From contig JACKFA010000005.1 in the NCBI GenBank assembly GCA_020632715.1, positions 1-64,000 on the forward strand: a DNA stretch of 64,000 nucleotides, in the 5' to 3' direction. Shown here in pieces: positions 1 through 9,048 of this stretch. Position numbers and translations under genes: made by a program. The notes below the pieces were generated by a model. The model saw only the letters and a program-made list of their open reading frames with translations. It was not told the DNA's origin and did no database searches. The first letter of the stretch is position 1. Every line of letters starts with the position of its first letter. This stretch comes from Deltaproteobacteria bacterium (GTDB lineage Bacteria; Myxococcota_A; UBA9042; PHBI01).

Positions 1-168
1 AGCGGCGTCGGGCTCGGCCTCGCGATCAGCGACGCGATCCTCGCGCGCCACGACGGGAGCCTCGAGATCGAGCGGCTCCCGGAGGGCGGGACGCGGGTGA
101 CGGTGCGCGTGCCGAGCCGGCCCGACGCGACAGGGAGAGGCGCGGCGCGCGAGGCTGCGGCGGTGTGA
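1..168 (+). CDS. Sensor histidine kinase, C-terminal fragment
   Basis: The first 55 codons read in frame to a TGA and carry the end of a GHKL ATPase domain. The G2 box reads GVGLGLAI and is followed by a short stretch resembling the final strands of HATPase_c (GGTRVTVRVP). The tail after residue 40 is Ala/Arg rich and probably disordered. The sensor, dimerisation and H-box regions lie upstream of the window, so the signal and the partner regulator cannot be stated. No response regulator follows. The family call rests on this one motif block, but it is a distinctive one. Confidence 0.8.
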   Translation, partial: SGVGLGLAISDAILARHDGSLEIERLPEGGTRVTVRVPSRPDATGRGAAREAAAV

Positions 169-586
169 GCGCCGCGGCGCGGCTCGCGCCCGGCGACCCC
201 GCTGTTCAGCCGGGAGGCCGGAGCTCGGGCACTGCCACCGCGCGGGGGGGAAAGGTGATCGTGTGCCGTAGCTTCTTCCCTGGCTAGCGTCGCGAGGCGC
301 GAAGTCTCTGGCGTGGCGCCGGGCGTCGGTCCTGATCCGCGGCCTCCCGAGCGCCTCGGAGCGCCGCCCTCGGGCCAGTGTGCAAAAATTCACCACCGTC
401 GGCCCGGCTCGCCGACAGACGTTGGACCTGCGCGGTCTGCCATCTGACACGTCTCGTCGCGAGGTCCGATCGTTGTCGCTCGGGCCGCCGGGCGTCGGGC
501 ACACACGAGCTATCGCCCGTCGTCGGATTGCGGCCGACCGCGGGTTGCGCGCCGAAGCGCCGACTCGCCGCATGGAGCCACGACCT
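169..586. other. Intergenic region without a supported gene
   Basis: This 418-base gap separates the kinase end from the lipoprotein gene. Open frames cross it, but none has a recognisable product or a ribosome site. A weak promoter-like pair (TTGGAC at 422-427, 17 bases, then TGACAC) is visible, but its -10 is poor. It presumably holds the promoter of the following two-gene unit. Confidence 0.4.
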
Positions 587-1855
587 ATGAACGCCTATCG
601 ACGCTGGGGACCGCTGCTCGGTCTCCTCGGCGTGTCCGCCTGCAGCGGCGGCGGCCTGAACACGACGAACACCCCCGGGAACCGGGTCCAGATCAGCGCC
701 GCCGCCCTGCAGCTGGCCGGCATCGCCGACGCGACCTACGTCATCACCGTCACGAACCGCGACGAGCAGACCGTGTGGCAGGAGACGGTGACGTCGTCGC
801 AGTACGGTGACGGCAAGGGCGACATCAGCTACGTCGGGCCCTGCGACGCGGACGCGAACCCGAACCACGTCGCGCTCGAGCTCCTGAGCCTGACCGACAC
901 GAGCGGCGCCGTCCTCGGCGACGCCGAGTGGGTCAAGCCGCCCGTCGTCGAGAAGCCCGTGACGTGCTCCGCGAACGCCGACGTCTTCGTCTCGTTCGAT
1001 CTCAGCGTCATGCGCGCCGCGAACCAGGGCTTCTTCGACGTCGCGGTGAACTTCGAGGACATCTTCTGCTCGGCGAAGGTCGACTGCCAGGACCGGTTCC
1101 TCCATGACCCGGGGAGCGGCGAGCGCGACCTGACGGCCGTCGTGGCGCTCGCCTGCACGGCGGGCCCCGGGCAGGAGACCGCCGTCTATTGGAGCGACGC
1201 CGCCATCGTCTGCGGCAGCGGCGCGGACGCCGTGCGCTACCCCATCGACATGGGCGCCGCCCCCGGGAACCACGGGCCGATCTACCGCGACGCGGGCGAT
1301 CCCGACAGCGACGCGGTCTACCAGTGGGCCACCTACTTCACGAAGGAGAGCCTGCCGAACCTCGACAAGTGCGCGTGGACCGCCGCAATCGGGCTGAACC
1401 TCGCCGAGCTCGGGCCCGACTGTCGCTTCCAGGCGACGGCCACCGCGGCCGACCACCGCTTCGAGAACCCGGCGATGCACACGCCGACCGACGCCATCTA
1501 CCCGGTCATCACCTACGACGTCGGCCTGACCGGGCCCAGCGGCGCCCTCACCTGCGAGCCCAACCCTCTCGACGGCGACGGGAGCGGCGTCACGACCGGC
1601 TACACGACGCTCGACGGCGCGGGCTTCCACGTCGGCGCGGCCTGCGCGGACGGCGTGGTCTTCCGGAACCAGTTCGACTGCACCGGGACGCTCGACGGTG
1701 AGCCCGCGGTCGCCTTCGTGCCGGCCGAGGACGGCCGCTACTACGTCACCTACGGCGACCAGCGGGTCGGCCCGTTCGCGCTCCCCGAAGGCATGAGCGC
1801 GTCGCTCGACAGCGACGAGTGCTGCCTCGAGCCCTGCTGTGAGGAGGTCCAGTGA
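587..1855 (+). CDS. Secreted lipoprotein, module A (paralogue of 53893-55224)
   Basis: This 422-residue protein has a lipoprotein signal: positive start, hydrophobic core, lipobox VSAC, then a Gly-rich linker. An in-frame ATG lies at 572, but the ATG at 587 has GGAG at 574-577 with good spacing and puts the signal at the N terminus. The central block AANQGFFDVAVNFEDIFCSA and the end CCLEPCC recur in the paralogue at the other end of the window (AANQGFFDVAV, FCSAK, CCGDPCC). The many Cys residues suggest disulfides outside the cytoplasm. The stop overlaps the next start as TGATG, so the two are translationally coupled. No known enzymatic domain was recognised; a structural or recognition role is inferred. 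Confidence 0.85.
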   Translation: MNAYRRWGPLLGLLGVSACSGGGLNTTNTPGNRVQISAAALQLAGIADATYVITVTNRDEQTVWQETVTSSQYGDGKGDISYVGPCDADANPNHVALELLSLTDTSGAVLGDAEWVKPPVVEKPVTCSANADVFVSFDLSVMRAANQGFFDVAVNFEDIFCSAKVDCQDRFLHDPGSGERDLTAVVALACTAGPGQETAVYWSDAAIVCGSGADAVRYPIDMGAAPGNHGPIYRDAGDPDSDAVYQWATYFTKESLPNLDKCAWTAAIGLNLAELGPDCRFQATATAADHRFENPAMHTPTDAIYPVITYDVGLTGPSGALTCEPNPLDGDGSGVTTGYTTLDGAGFHVGAACADGVVFRNQFDCTGTLDGEPAVAFVPAEDGRYYVTYGDQRVGPFALPEGMSASLDSDECCLEPCCEEVQ

Positions 1856-4800
1856 TGCCGCTCTCGCGACTCATCAAGCGTTCGGCGGGCGTGGCCGCGT
1901 GCCTCGTGACGCTGCTCTCCGGCGCCGGCGCGTTCGCGGATCTGCCCGCGACGGTCAGCTTCGGCGACACCCCGATCACCGACGCCAACATCAACAGCAC
2001 CTTCGACGTCATCATCGTGGTCGACTTCGGCCCCGGCGTTTACAAGAACCTCGCGCTGCAGGTGAACTGGACGGGCTTGAGCCCGCAGGCGAGCGCGTCG
2101 CCCGTCGGCCGCGAGTTCGAGGAGGCCGACACGCTCGGCTCGACGGGCTACCGGTGGCTCCAGTACGTGACGCCCCCCGTCTCGGGCGACCCGAACGACG
2201 ACCGCCGCTGGCTCACGGTGCCCGAGGGCGCCGTCGCGAAGCGGCAGTTCCGGATCACCGTGTCGTCGGCGCGCTTCGCGGACCTCGACCTCGCGCAGAG
2301 GTCGTTCACCGTGGCCTTGTCGGGCGACCTCGCGCCGGCGCAGACCGCGGCGTACGTGCAGGATCTCATCGACAACGACGAGCTCGAGATGCTCGACGGC
2401 CTGACCTACGAGGCCGACGCCACCATCCCGAACGCCGTGCACACGATCACCATGCACGGGACGACGACGTTCACCTGGGCGGGCTACGAGAACGCGAGCG
2501 GGAACCTCGTCGGCCGCTTCGGGCAGGACGGGACGACGACCGGGATCTCGCGGCGGTTCGTGTTCGCGCCCATCAACAAGGGCACGGCCAAGATGGGATC
2601 CCCCGTGGACTTCGACGTGACCTGGGGCAGCGGCTACCAGTACGTCCGCGCCGGCGTCGGCATCTACGCGCCCACCTACAACTACGGCTTCACCCTCGAT
2701 CCCGACAAGGTCGTCCTCGACACGCCGGCCCCGACCGCGTGGGCCGCGGGCGCGGGCAGCCTGTCCGGGACCACCGTCGAGGACCTCCAGACGGCGACCG
2801 TCGGCGGCAACGCCACCGGCGGCACGAGGCAGGCGATGTTCGTCGAGCTCTTCATCCCCTGCTCGGCGTTCGGCAAGACGCAGGCGGAGAGCGACGCTCA
2901 GCAGGCGCAGTACGCGGTGAGCGCCAACGCCGCGACCGAGTGGGTGGACGCCGATGGCACCGTGGAACAGCCGTACAGCCTGACGGGACCCGCCATCGGC
3001 GCCACGGACCTCACCAAGACGTGCGGTGAGGGGGCGGCGATGTCGCTCACCCACTACTACCCGGCGCCGGTCGATCCCGGGTATCGCTTCGACTGGTTGA
3101 CCCGGATCACGACGCCCTTCGGCGTCAGCTCCTACACGCGCGCGATGCTCGCGTACCCGATCCCCGTGGACATCGTCTCGGTGAGCAACCCGAGCTCGTC
3201 GCCGCTCTCGGGGGTGTGGCGCTGCAACTTCAGCACGTTCCCAGGGTCGTTCACGATCGACGAGTTCCTCGGCCGTCGCGACAGCTTCTGCGAGCCCGGG
3301 CTGGGCGCGGTCGGGACCGCGAGCGCCGCGGGCCACGACACCGTCGTCTACTACGGCGAAAATGAGTCGGTCGGGCTCTCGCTCTCGGGCTACCTCTACA
3401 CGGACTACACGTACGCCTACGCGCTCGCCCACCCCGGCGAGACCCACGTGCAGACGTCCTTCTTCGTGGGTGAGACGGCGGTCTTCGGCACGTTCGAGCT
3501 CTCGGACAGCGCGGTCTCCCCGCCCATCCCGAGCACGGGCACCGTCGCCCTCCAGATGGGGCGCGACAACAACTGGAACGGCTCGGACGCCCCCGAGACG
3601 ATCAACCTCGACGCGAACGCGGGGGTCGGCAACCTGTACGTCCGGATGATCGCCAACACGGGGCTCTACCAGTACAACCCGGCCTTCGCCGTGAGCTGGC
3701 CCGATGGTGTCATCATCGATGAGATCTACGCCCTCGAGCCGGCCACGGTCACCCCCGCGACCTCGCCGAGCGCGCCCTACACCTCGCCCGCGGCGTGGTC
3801 CGCGGGGAGCGCGAGCGAGCCCTACTTGCTGACGGGCAACGTCTGGGGGCGCGTGCGGTTCCACGTCGACCCGGCGTACCCGTGGATCGACGGCCAGCGC
3901 ATCAACTTCAGCGGCGTGGGCGCGGCCGAGGACGGCCCCGACGTGACCGCGACGACCTACTACATCGCCAACGTCGCGACGGGCATGGACTTCCAGATAA
4001 GCGGCGGCTGCTGGGCCGAGGAGGCCTGGGCCGGGTGGAACGCGGACGAGGCCTACGTCGCGCCGCCGAACGCCCAGGAGGGGCTGCTCGTGTACAAGGC
4101 GACGGCCATCAACCGCGGCCGCGACGCGCTCACCGACATGGAGCTCCGCTTCGTGATGCCTCCGGCGAGCGACGCCACCTTCGTGACCGCCTTCGCCGGG
4201 GCCGACATGCCCAGCGCCGCCGTCATCTCGTACTCCTACGACCACGGCGCCAGCTGGACGACGTCGATCCTCTCGACGGACGGCATCACCGACGTCCGCG
4301 CGACCGGCATCGACATCCCCGGCGACGGGCTCGACGCCCCGCGGCCGGCCCTCTACGTCGGCGTGCTACCGACCGTGAGCGCGACGACCGTCACCGGGTC
4401 GGGCTGGGCGTACACCGACACGTTCGAGCTCGGCGCGACGCAGACGAAGACCGCCGAGGTCGACGCGACGGCGTGCCGCGCGGCGTGCGTCTGCGACGAG
4501 CGGGCCTGCCAGACCTACACCTGCGACGCCGAGGGGACCTGCGTGTACGCGAACGTGGCCGACAACACGCTCTGCGCCTACGAGGGCAGCGACCTGTGCG
4601 TCCTGTCCGCGGGCTGCCGCGCCGGGGCGTGCGTCGCGGCCGAGACCGTGAGCTGCGGCGACGGGGACGCCTGCACCGACGTCGCGTGCGATCCGGCGAC
4701 CGGCCAGTGCGCCTCGTCGCCCGTCGTCGACTGCAACGCCAACGGGCTGCCCTTCTACCTGACCGTCACCAACGACGTACAGCGGGTCCAGGGCGCGGTC

Positions 4801-4929
4801 GTCTGCTACGTCCAGGGTGGCGTCCTGAGCTGCGACGCGCCGGGCGGGACGTTCGCGCTGCACACGGAGCTCCGCCACAGCTGCGGCGGGCTCGCGCACG
4901 CGCTCCCCGCGCTGCCGAAGGCCCAATAG
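1855..4929 (+). CDS. Large secreted Cys-rich surface protein, module A
   Basis: This 1024-residue protein begins with a signal peptide (SRLIKRSAG, then a hydrophobic core ending GAGAFA). The ATG at 1855 is preceded by GAGGAGG at 1841-1847; a GTG directly before it is a less likely start. The long body is rich in Thr, Ser, Asp, Gly and Tyr and looks like stacked beta-sandwich domains. Around residues 875-970 it changes to a Cys-rich stretch (CVCDERACQTYTC and similar) resembling the disulfide modules of myxobacterial surface proteins. No sortase or PEP-CTERM signal is present. Coupling to the upstream lipoprotein suggests the two work together at the outer surface. Its function is unknown. It ends 8 bases from the convergent kinase gene. 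Confidence 0.8.
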   Translation: MPLSRLIKRSAGVAACLVTLLSGAGAFADLPATVSFGDTPITDANINSTFDVIIVVDFGPGVYKNLALQVNWTGLSPQASASPVGREFEEADTLGSTGYRWLQYVTPPVSGDPNDDRRWLTVPEGAVAKRQFRITVSSARFADLDLAQRSFTVALSGDLAPAQTAAYVQDLIDNDELEMLDGLTYEADATIPNAVHTITMHGTTTFTWAGYENASGNLVGRFGQDGTTTGISRRFVFAPINKGTAKMGSPVDFDVTWGSGYQYVRAGVGIYAPTYNYGFTLDPDKVVLDTPAPTAWAAGAGSLSGTTVEDLQTATVGGNATGGTRQAMFVELFIPCSAFGKTQAESDAQQAQYAVSANAATEWVDADGTVEQPYSLTGPAIGATDLTKTCGEGAAMSLTHYYPAPVDPGYRFDWLTRITTPFGVSSYTRAMLAYPIPVDIVSVSNPSSSPLSGVWRCNFSTFPGSFTIDEFLGRRDSFCEPGLGAVGTASAAGHDTVVYYGENESVGLSLSGYLYTDYTYAYALAHPGETHVQTSFFVGETAVFGTFELSDSAVSPPIPSTGTVALQMGRDNNWNGSDAPETINLDANAGVGNLYVRMIANTGLYQYNPAFAVSWPDGVIIDEIYALEPATVTPATSPSAPYTSPAAWSAGSASEPYLLTGNVWGRVRFHVDPAYPWIDGQRINFSGVGAAEDGPDVTATTYYIANVATGMDFQISGGCWAEEAWAGWNADEAYVAPPNAQEGLLVYKATAINRGRDALTDMELRFVMPPASDATFVTAFAGADMPSAAVISYSYDHGASWTTSILSTDGITDVRATGIDIPGDGLDAPRPALYVGVLPTVSATTVTGSGWAYTDTFELGATQTKTAEVDATACRAACVCDERACQTYTCDAEGTCVYANVADNTLCAYEGSDLCVLSAGCRAGACVAAETVSCGDGDACTDVACDPATGQCASSPVVDCNANGLPFYLTVTNDVQRVQGAVVCYVQGGVLSCDAPGGTFALHTELRHSCGGLAHALPALPKAQ

Positions 4930-4937
4930 GCGGGCGG

Positions 4938-7900
4938 TCAGGGAGGCGCGTCGCCGAGCTCGTCGAGGCCGATCCCCCAGCGGCGCTCGGCCTCGGCGAC
5001 GCCCTCCCCGACGGGCTCGTCCGGCCACCTCAGGAAGGAGAGGCGGCCGTCCCAGGAGCCCGCGGCGATGAAGCGGCCACGGGGCTCGATGACCAGCGTG
5101 TCCACGCGCTTCCGGTGGTCGCGCACGACGGCCCACGGGCTCGGCTCCCCCTGCTTCCAGACGTAGATGGCGCCGTCCTTGGCGCCCGCGGCGACGAGCC
5201 CCCCGGCGGCCGCGACGGCGACCAGGTTCCCGGCCGCGGCGGACAGGGGCGTCCGCTCGACGCTCGCGGCGGACCAGCCTCGGACGCCGTCCGAGGAGGC
5301 GGACCAGGCGGCGCCGTCGTCCTCGATGGCGACGGCCACGGCGCGGGGGGCGCGCGCGAGCGGCTCGAAGAGCCCACCGCTCTCGACCCCGTGCGCGCGG
5401 TAGAGCCCGCCGTCGAGCGTGACCGCGACGGCCCACTCGCCGCTCGGGCTCACGGCGAGGTCGACGGCGGCGAAGGCCTCGGGAGCACGCTCGGCGGTCG
5501 TCGCCGCGCCGATCCGCGTCGGGCCCTCGGGCGTCAGCCGCCGGACGCTCCGGTCGTAGTCGGCCCCGAGCACGCTCCCGTCGGGCAGGACCCCGAGACG
5601 CCGGTGGGAGCTTCCGGCGTCGCCCCCGCTCAAGGGGGGCAGGGGCGTGAACGGGTCGAAGCGCGCGAGCGCGGCGTCGCTCAGGGTCGAGGCGACCAGC
5701 ATGTCGCCGTCGGGAGCGAGCGCGATCGCCTTGACGAAGGGCGCGCGATCGCTCGCGAGGCGGCGCTCGTCGAGGCGATGCGTGGCGGAGACGGTCCGGC
5801 CCACCGGGTCGAGCACCTGGACCGTGTCGTTCCACGCCACGGCGAGCCGGCGGCCGTCGCGCGACACCGCGAGGTCGGTGATCCCCGTGGGGAAGGACAG
5901 CTGGCGGGGCAGCAACGCGCGGAAGTCCCAGCGCGTCAGCTCGGCCGCCGCGACCGTGAAGCGCCCGTCGTCATCGTACGCGACGCGCGCGCCCTCGGCC
6001 CCGCGCGCGCCCGGCAATCGCCCGAGGATCGCGCGCCGGCCGAGGTCGACGACGATCGGCGCCTCGCCGTCGAGCGAGGCGACCGCCTGCGCGCCGTCGG
6101 GCGACACGGCGAGGTGCCGGACGAGCGCGCCGCCGAGGACCATCGCGCTCGGCGCGCGCGCCTCCCCGGCGACGTCGGCGAGGTCGACGTCCCAGACCTG
6201 ACCCGCGTCGTTACCGACGAGCACCCGATCCGGCGTCACGAGCGTCGCGAAGGTGGCGAGGCGGGAGGCCGGCGTGTGCGGGAGCCGGGCGTCGAACCGG
6301 ACGCCGTGCTGTGCTGCGTGTCCGGGAGAGTCGTCCCCGTCGGAGAAGGCGCCCACCACGAGCGTGCCGTCTGCGCACACCATGACCCAGTGGCCGCCGT
6401 CGCGGGAGAGCCCGGCGGCGCGGATGAGCCCGGAGGCGCAGTGCTCTTCGCTGCGGACCTCCTCCTCGCCGCGCGGGCCGAAGCGCGCGACGCAGTGCTC
6501 GTTCCAGCCCACCGCGACGTCGCCGCCGCCCGGCGCGAAGCCGGTGGCGCGGCACGTCGGTCTCCAGGCGCTGAGCGCGGCGCCGCTCGCGGCGTCGAAG
6601 GTCTCGAGCCGCCGGGCTTCGCGCCGGAGGACGATGATCTGCCGGCCGCCGCCGACGAGCGCGGCCTCGTCGTTCGGGACGCTCTGGGCCCAGCGCCGCG
6701 CGCCGTCGTCGCGGACCTCCAGGCCCGTCGCGGTGCGGCAGAGCACGCGCGTCACCCCGCTCGGGAGGCGGACGACGTCGGCGGGCTGGCATTGGTCGAG
6801 CGCCGCGAGCCGCTCGTGGTCGGGGGCGCTCGGCGGCAGCGTCATGAGCACGCCGCGCGCGGTGACCGGCTCGTGCGCGTAGGCCGCGCGCGCGAGGAGC
6901 TCGCTCGCGGCGAGGTCGTCGCGGTTGAGCGCCGCGCGAGCCTGCGCGACGCGGGCGGCCGCGAGCGCGCGCGCGGTCTCTCGCGCCTCGCCCTGGATCC
7001 GCTGGATCGCGAGCGCGGTGACGACCGCCAGGGCGACGAGGCCCACCGCCGCGATGGTGAGGGGCACGCGCCAGGCGACGAGCGCGCGCCACGCGAGGTC
7101 GCGGGCGGAGTAGCGGTGGGCGAGGACGCGGCGACCGTCGAGGTAGCGCGCGAGGTCCTCGGCGAACGCGGCGGCGTCGGGGTAGCGCTCGTCGCGGTCG
7201 GCGGCCGTCGCGCGCGTGATGATGGCGGTGAGCTCGGCGGGGACGCCGCTGTCGAGCGGGATCGGCGGGACGCTCTCGGCGGCCAGGGTCTCGAGCACCT
7301 CGGTGCGGCCCGCGGGGCGCGAGCTGCTGCTCGGGAAGATGGGGGACCCGGTCGCCACGTGGCGCAGGATGGCGCCGAGCGCGTAGACGTCGCAGCGGGC
7401 GTCGAGCGGCTCGCCGCGCGCCTGCTCCGGGGCCATCATGGTGGGCGTGCCGGCGCGGCCGAGGTCGGGGGAGGGCAGGTCCGGGGCGAGGGCGAGGCCC
7501 CAGTCGATGACCTGCGTCTCGCCGAAGGGGCCGGTCATGACGTTGGCGGGCTTGAGGTCGCGGTGGACCACGCCGCGCGAGTGGGCGAAGGCGACGGCCT
7601 GCGCGGCGGCGAGCACGTGGCGGAGGAGCTCGGCGCGGTCGACCTCGGCGCGCTCGAGCAGCGCGAGCAGCGAGCTCCCGCGCACGAGGCGCATGGCGAA
7701 CCACGGGGCGCCGTCCGGGGCGGCGCCGGCGTCGTACACCGCGACGATCCCCGGGTGGTCGAGCCGCGCGGTGACGAGGGCCTCGTGTCGAAGCCGGCGG
7801 GCGTCGGCGGCGTCCAGCGGCACCTTCATCGCGAGCTCGCGCTGGAGGCGTCGGTCGTAGACGACGTGGACCTGGCCCATGCCGCCGACGCCGACGAGGC

Positions 7901-8033
7901 CGCGGAGCTCCCAGCGCGAGGCGTCGCTGCTCGCGTCGGCCCAGCTCGCGGGCTCGCCTGCCTGGCTCGCGCCGACCAACCCGGTGAGCGGGTCGACGCC
8001 GCTGTGCGCCCGGTAGCTCCCGGGGGCGCTCAC
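4938..8033 (-). CDS. Transmembrane Ser/Thr kinase with beta-propeller sensor
   Basis: This 1031-residue protein starts at a GTG that overlaps the preceding FHA gene as GTGA. Residues 45-300 are a Hanks-type kinase: glycine loop GVGGMGQV, ATP lysine at about 70, catalytic HRDLKPAN near 157, and GTPTMMAPEQ in the activation segment. The metal-binding motif is DWG (about 177) rather than DFG, which is uncommon. One membrane helix spans about 323-344. The remaining 680 residues are degenerate WD/PQQ-type blades with repeated SPDG, APDG and VSRDG turns, forming an outer propeller-like sensor. The layout implies sensing outside and phosphorylation of cytoplasmic targets, possibly its FHA partner. 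It faces the module A surface genes tail to tail. Confidence 0.92.
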   Translation of the reverse strand: MSAPGSYRAHSGVDPLTGLVGASQAGEPASWADASSDASRWELRGLVGVGGMGQVHVVYDRRLQRELAMKVPLDAADARRLRHEALVTARLDHPGIVAVYDAGAAPDGAPWFAMRLVRGSSLLALLERAEVDRAELLRHVLAAAQAVAFAHSRGVVHRDLKPANVMTGPFGETQVIDWGLALAPDLPSPDLGRAGTPTMMAPEQARGEPLDARCDVYALGAILRHVATGSPIFPSSSSRPAGRTEVLETLAAESVPPIPLDSGVPAELTAIITRATAADRDERYPDAAAFAEDLARYLDGRRVLAHRYSARDLAWRALVAWRVPLTIAAVGLVALAVVTALAIQRIQGEARETARALAAARVAQARAALNRDDLAASELLARAAYAHEPVTARGVLMTLPPSAPDHERLAALDQCQPADVVRLPSGVTRVLCRTATGLEVRDDGARRWAQSVPNDEAALVGGGRQIIVLRREARRLETFDAASGAALSAWRPTCRATGFAPGGGDVAVGWNEHCVARFGPRGEEEVRSEEHCASGLIRAAGLSRDGGHWVMVCADGTLVVGAFSDGDDSPGHAAQHGVRFDARLPHTPASRLATFATLVTPDRVLVGNDAGQVWDVDLADVAGEARAPSAMVLGGALVRHLAVSPDGAQAVASLDGEAPIVVDLGRRAILGRLPGARGAEGARVAYDDDGRFTVAAAELTRWDFRALLPRQLSFPTGITDLAVSRDGRRLAVAWNDTVQVLDPVGRTVSATHRLDERRLASDRAPFVKAIALAPDGDMLVASTLSDAALARFDPFTPLPPLSGGDAGSSHRRLGVLPDGSVLGADYDRSVRRLTPEGPTRIGAATTAERAPEAFAAVDLAVSPSGEWAVAVTLDGGLYRAHGVESGGLFEPLARAPRAVAVAIEDDGAAWSASSDGVRGWSAASVERTPLSAAAGNLVAVAAAGGLVAAGAKDGAIYVWKQGEPSPWAVVRDHRKRVDTLVIEPRGRFIAAGSWDGRLSFLRWPDEPVGEGVAEAERRWGIGLDELGDAPP

Positions 8034-8929
8034 GCCTCGTCCTTCAGGCGGTCCCGCGGCCCGAGCATGAGCTCGACGAGGCCCGAGCCGTCGAGGCGCA
8101 CGAGGTCGCGGCGGAGGTCGAGCTCGTCGAGGCGCTTCCGCAGGCGGTAGAGGGTCCGATCGAAGCGGCTCCGGAGCGCGCTCTCCTCGATGTCGCCGGG
8201 CCAGAGGAGGTCGGCGAGCGTGCGCCACTCGACGGGGACGCCCATCTGCCCGAGCTCGGTCAGGAGGCGCGCGGGCTGGCCGTCGATGGCCACGACCGCG
8301 TCGCCGCGCTGGATGTGGACGGTGTCGCTGCGCAGCACGAGGGTCATCTGCGCGTCGAGCTGCGCGTCGCGCTCCGTGCGCTGGAGGGCCGCGTCGGAGA
8401 GGTCGACGAGGCTCACGTGGTAGCCGCCCCTGCCCGCGATGGCGAAGCGCGCGCCTGGCGCGTGGTGGGCGTCCGGGGTGCCTGGGACGCGCACGCAGAG
8501 GGCCCGGCCGGAGGTCCAGACGACGGCGTCGGCGTTGGGGAGGTAGCGCGGCACGATGGCGCCGGTGGCGAGGCTGAGGGACGCGACGGGGGGCAGGATC
8601 TGGCGCGGGACCAGGGGCCCTTCGAGCGCGAGGAGCGCGGTCTGGACGGTCACGGCGACGACGGTCAGCTCGAGGCGCGGCGCGATCTGCACGACGAGCC
8701 CCGAGGTCAGGACGACGTCGGAGGTGACTGCGCCGTCGACGGCGAACCGCCCGCGGAGCGCGAGGAGGCGCAGCTGCGAGCCGCGGAGGCTCACGAGGGC
8801 GTGCGCCTCGGAGACGCGCGGATCGTTCAGGCGCACCGCGGCGGACCACGAGCGCCCGACGATGTCGCCGGGGACCGCGTCGACGAGGCGGTCGTCCGGC
8901 AAGCGGAAGCGCGCGAAGACCTGCTGCAT
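8030..8929 (-). CDS. FHA domain plus winged-helix regulator
   Basis: This 299-residue cytoplasmic protein has an N-terminal FHA-like domain at about 18-90 (GDIVGRSW...VSEAHALVSLRG), a fold that binds phosphothreonine. The C-terminal 90 residues (RLLTELGQMGVPVEWRTLAD, then SRFDRTLYRLRKRLDEL) look like an OmpR/BTAD-type winged helix that may bind DNA. The middle segment is not recognised. It overlaps the downstream kinase gene by four bases, so the two are made together. An FHA protein beside a Ser/Thr kinase is a familiar substrate-kinase pair. The inference is that the kinase controls this putative regulator; its target genes are unknown, with the facing surface genes an obvious candidate. 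Confidence 0.75.
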   Translation of the reverse strand: MQQVFARFRLPDDRLVDAVPGDIVGRSWSAAVRLNDPRVSEAHALVSLRGSQLRLLALRGRFAVDGAVTSDVVLTSGLVVQIAPRLELTVVAVTVQTALLALEGPLVPRQILPPVASLSLATGAIVPRYLPNADAVVWTSGRALCVRVPGTPDAHHAPGARFAIAGRGGYHVSLVDLSDAALQRTERDAQLDAQMTLVLRSDTVHIQRGDAVVAIDGQPARLLTELGQMGVPVEWRTLADLLWPGDIEESALRSRFDRTLYRLRKRLDELDLRRDLVRLDGSGLVELMLGPRDRLKDEA

Positions 8930-8998
8930 GTTGAGAGGTTAGGTCAGGACGTCCCGCCGCGTACAGGAGCGCTTTCGCTCAGCAGAAACCGCCGCGAC

Positions 8999-9026
8999 CG
9001 CGCGCCGGGTGTGTCCCCGGCGCGCG
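8999..9026 (-). terminator. Strong GC hairpin after ssrA
   Basis: An 11-bp perfect inverted repeat (CGCGCGCCGGG at 8999-9009 with CCCGGCGCGCG at 9016-9026) encloses a 6-base loop. It lies 22 bases beyond the CCA end of tmRNA on the minus strand. There is only a short T-containing tail (GGTTTCT), so this is a probable but not textbook intrinsic terminator. Confidence 0.6.
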
Positions 9027-9048
9027 TTCGCGGCGTCGTTCTCGTGGA

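Noticed and set aside
284..1630. Minus-strand open frame opposite the first lipoprotein
   Set aside because: Val/Arg/Gly/Asp-rich shadow; the plus strand has a lipoprotein signal and a paralogue.
3795..8150. Plus-strand open frame of 1451 codons
   Set aside because: It is antisense to the surface protein end and the kinase gene, Arg/Gly/Pro-rich and without any domain. In very GC-rich DNA such long shadows are expected.
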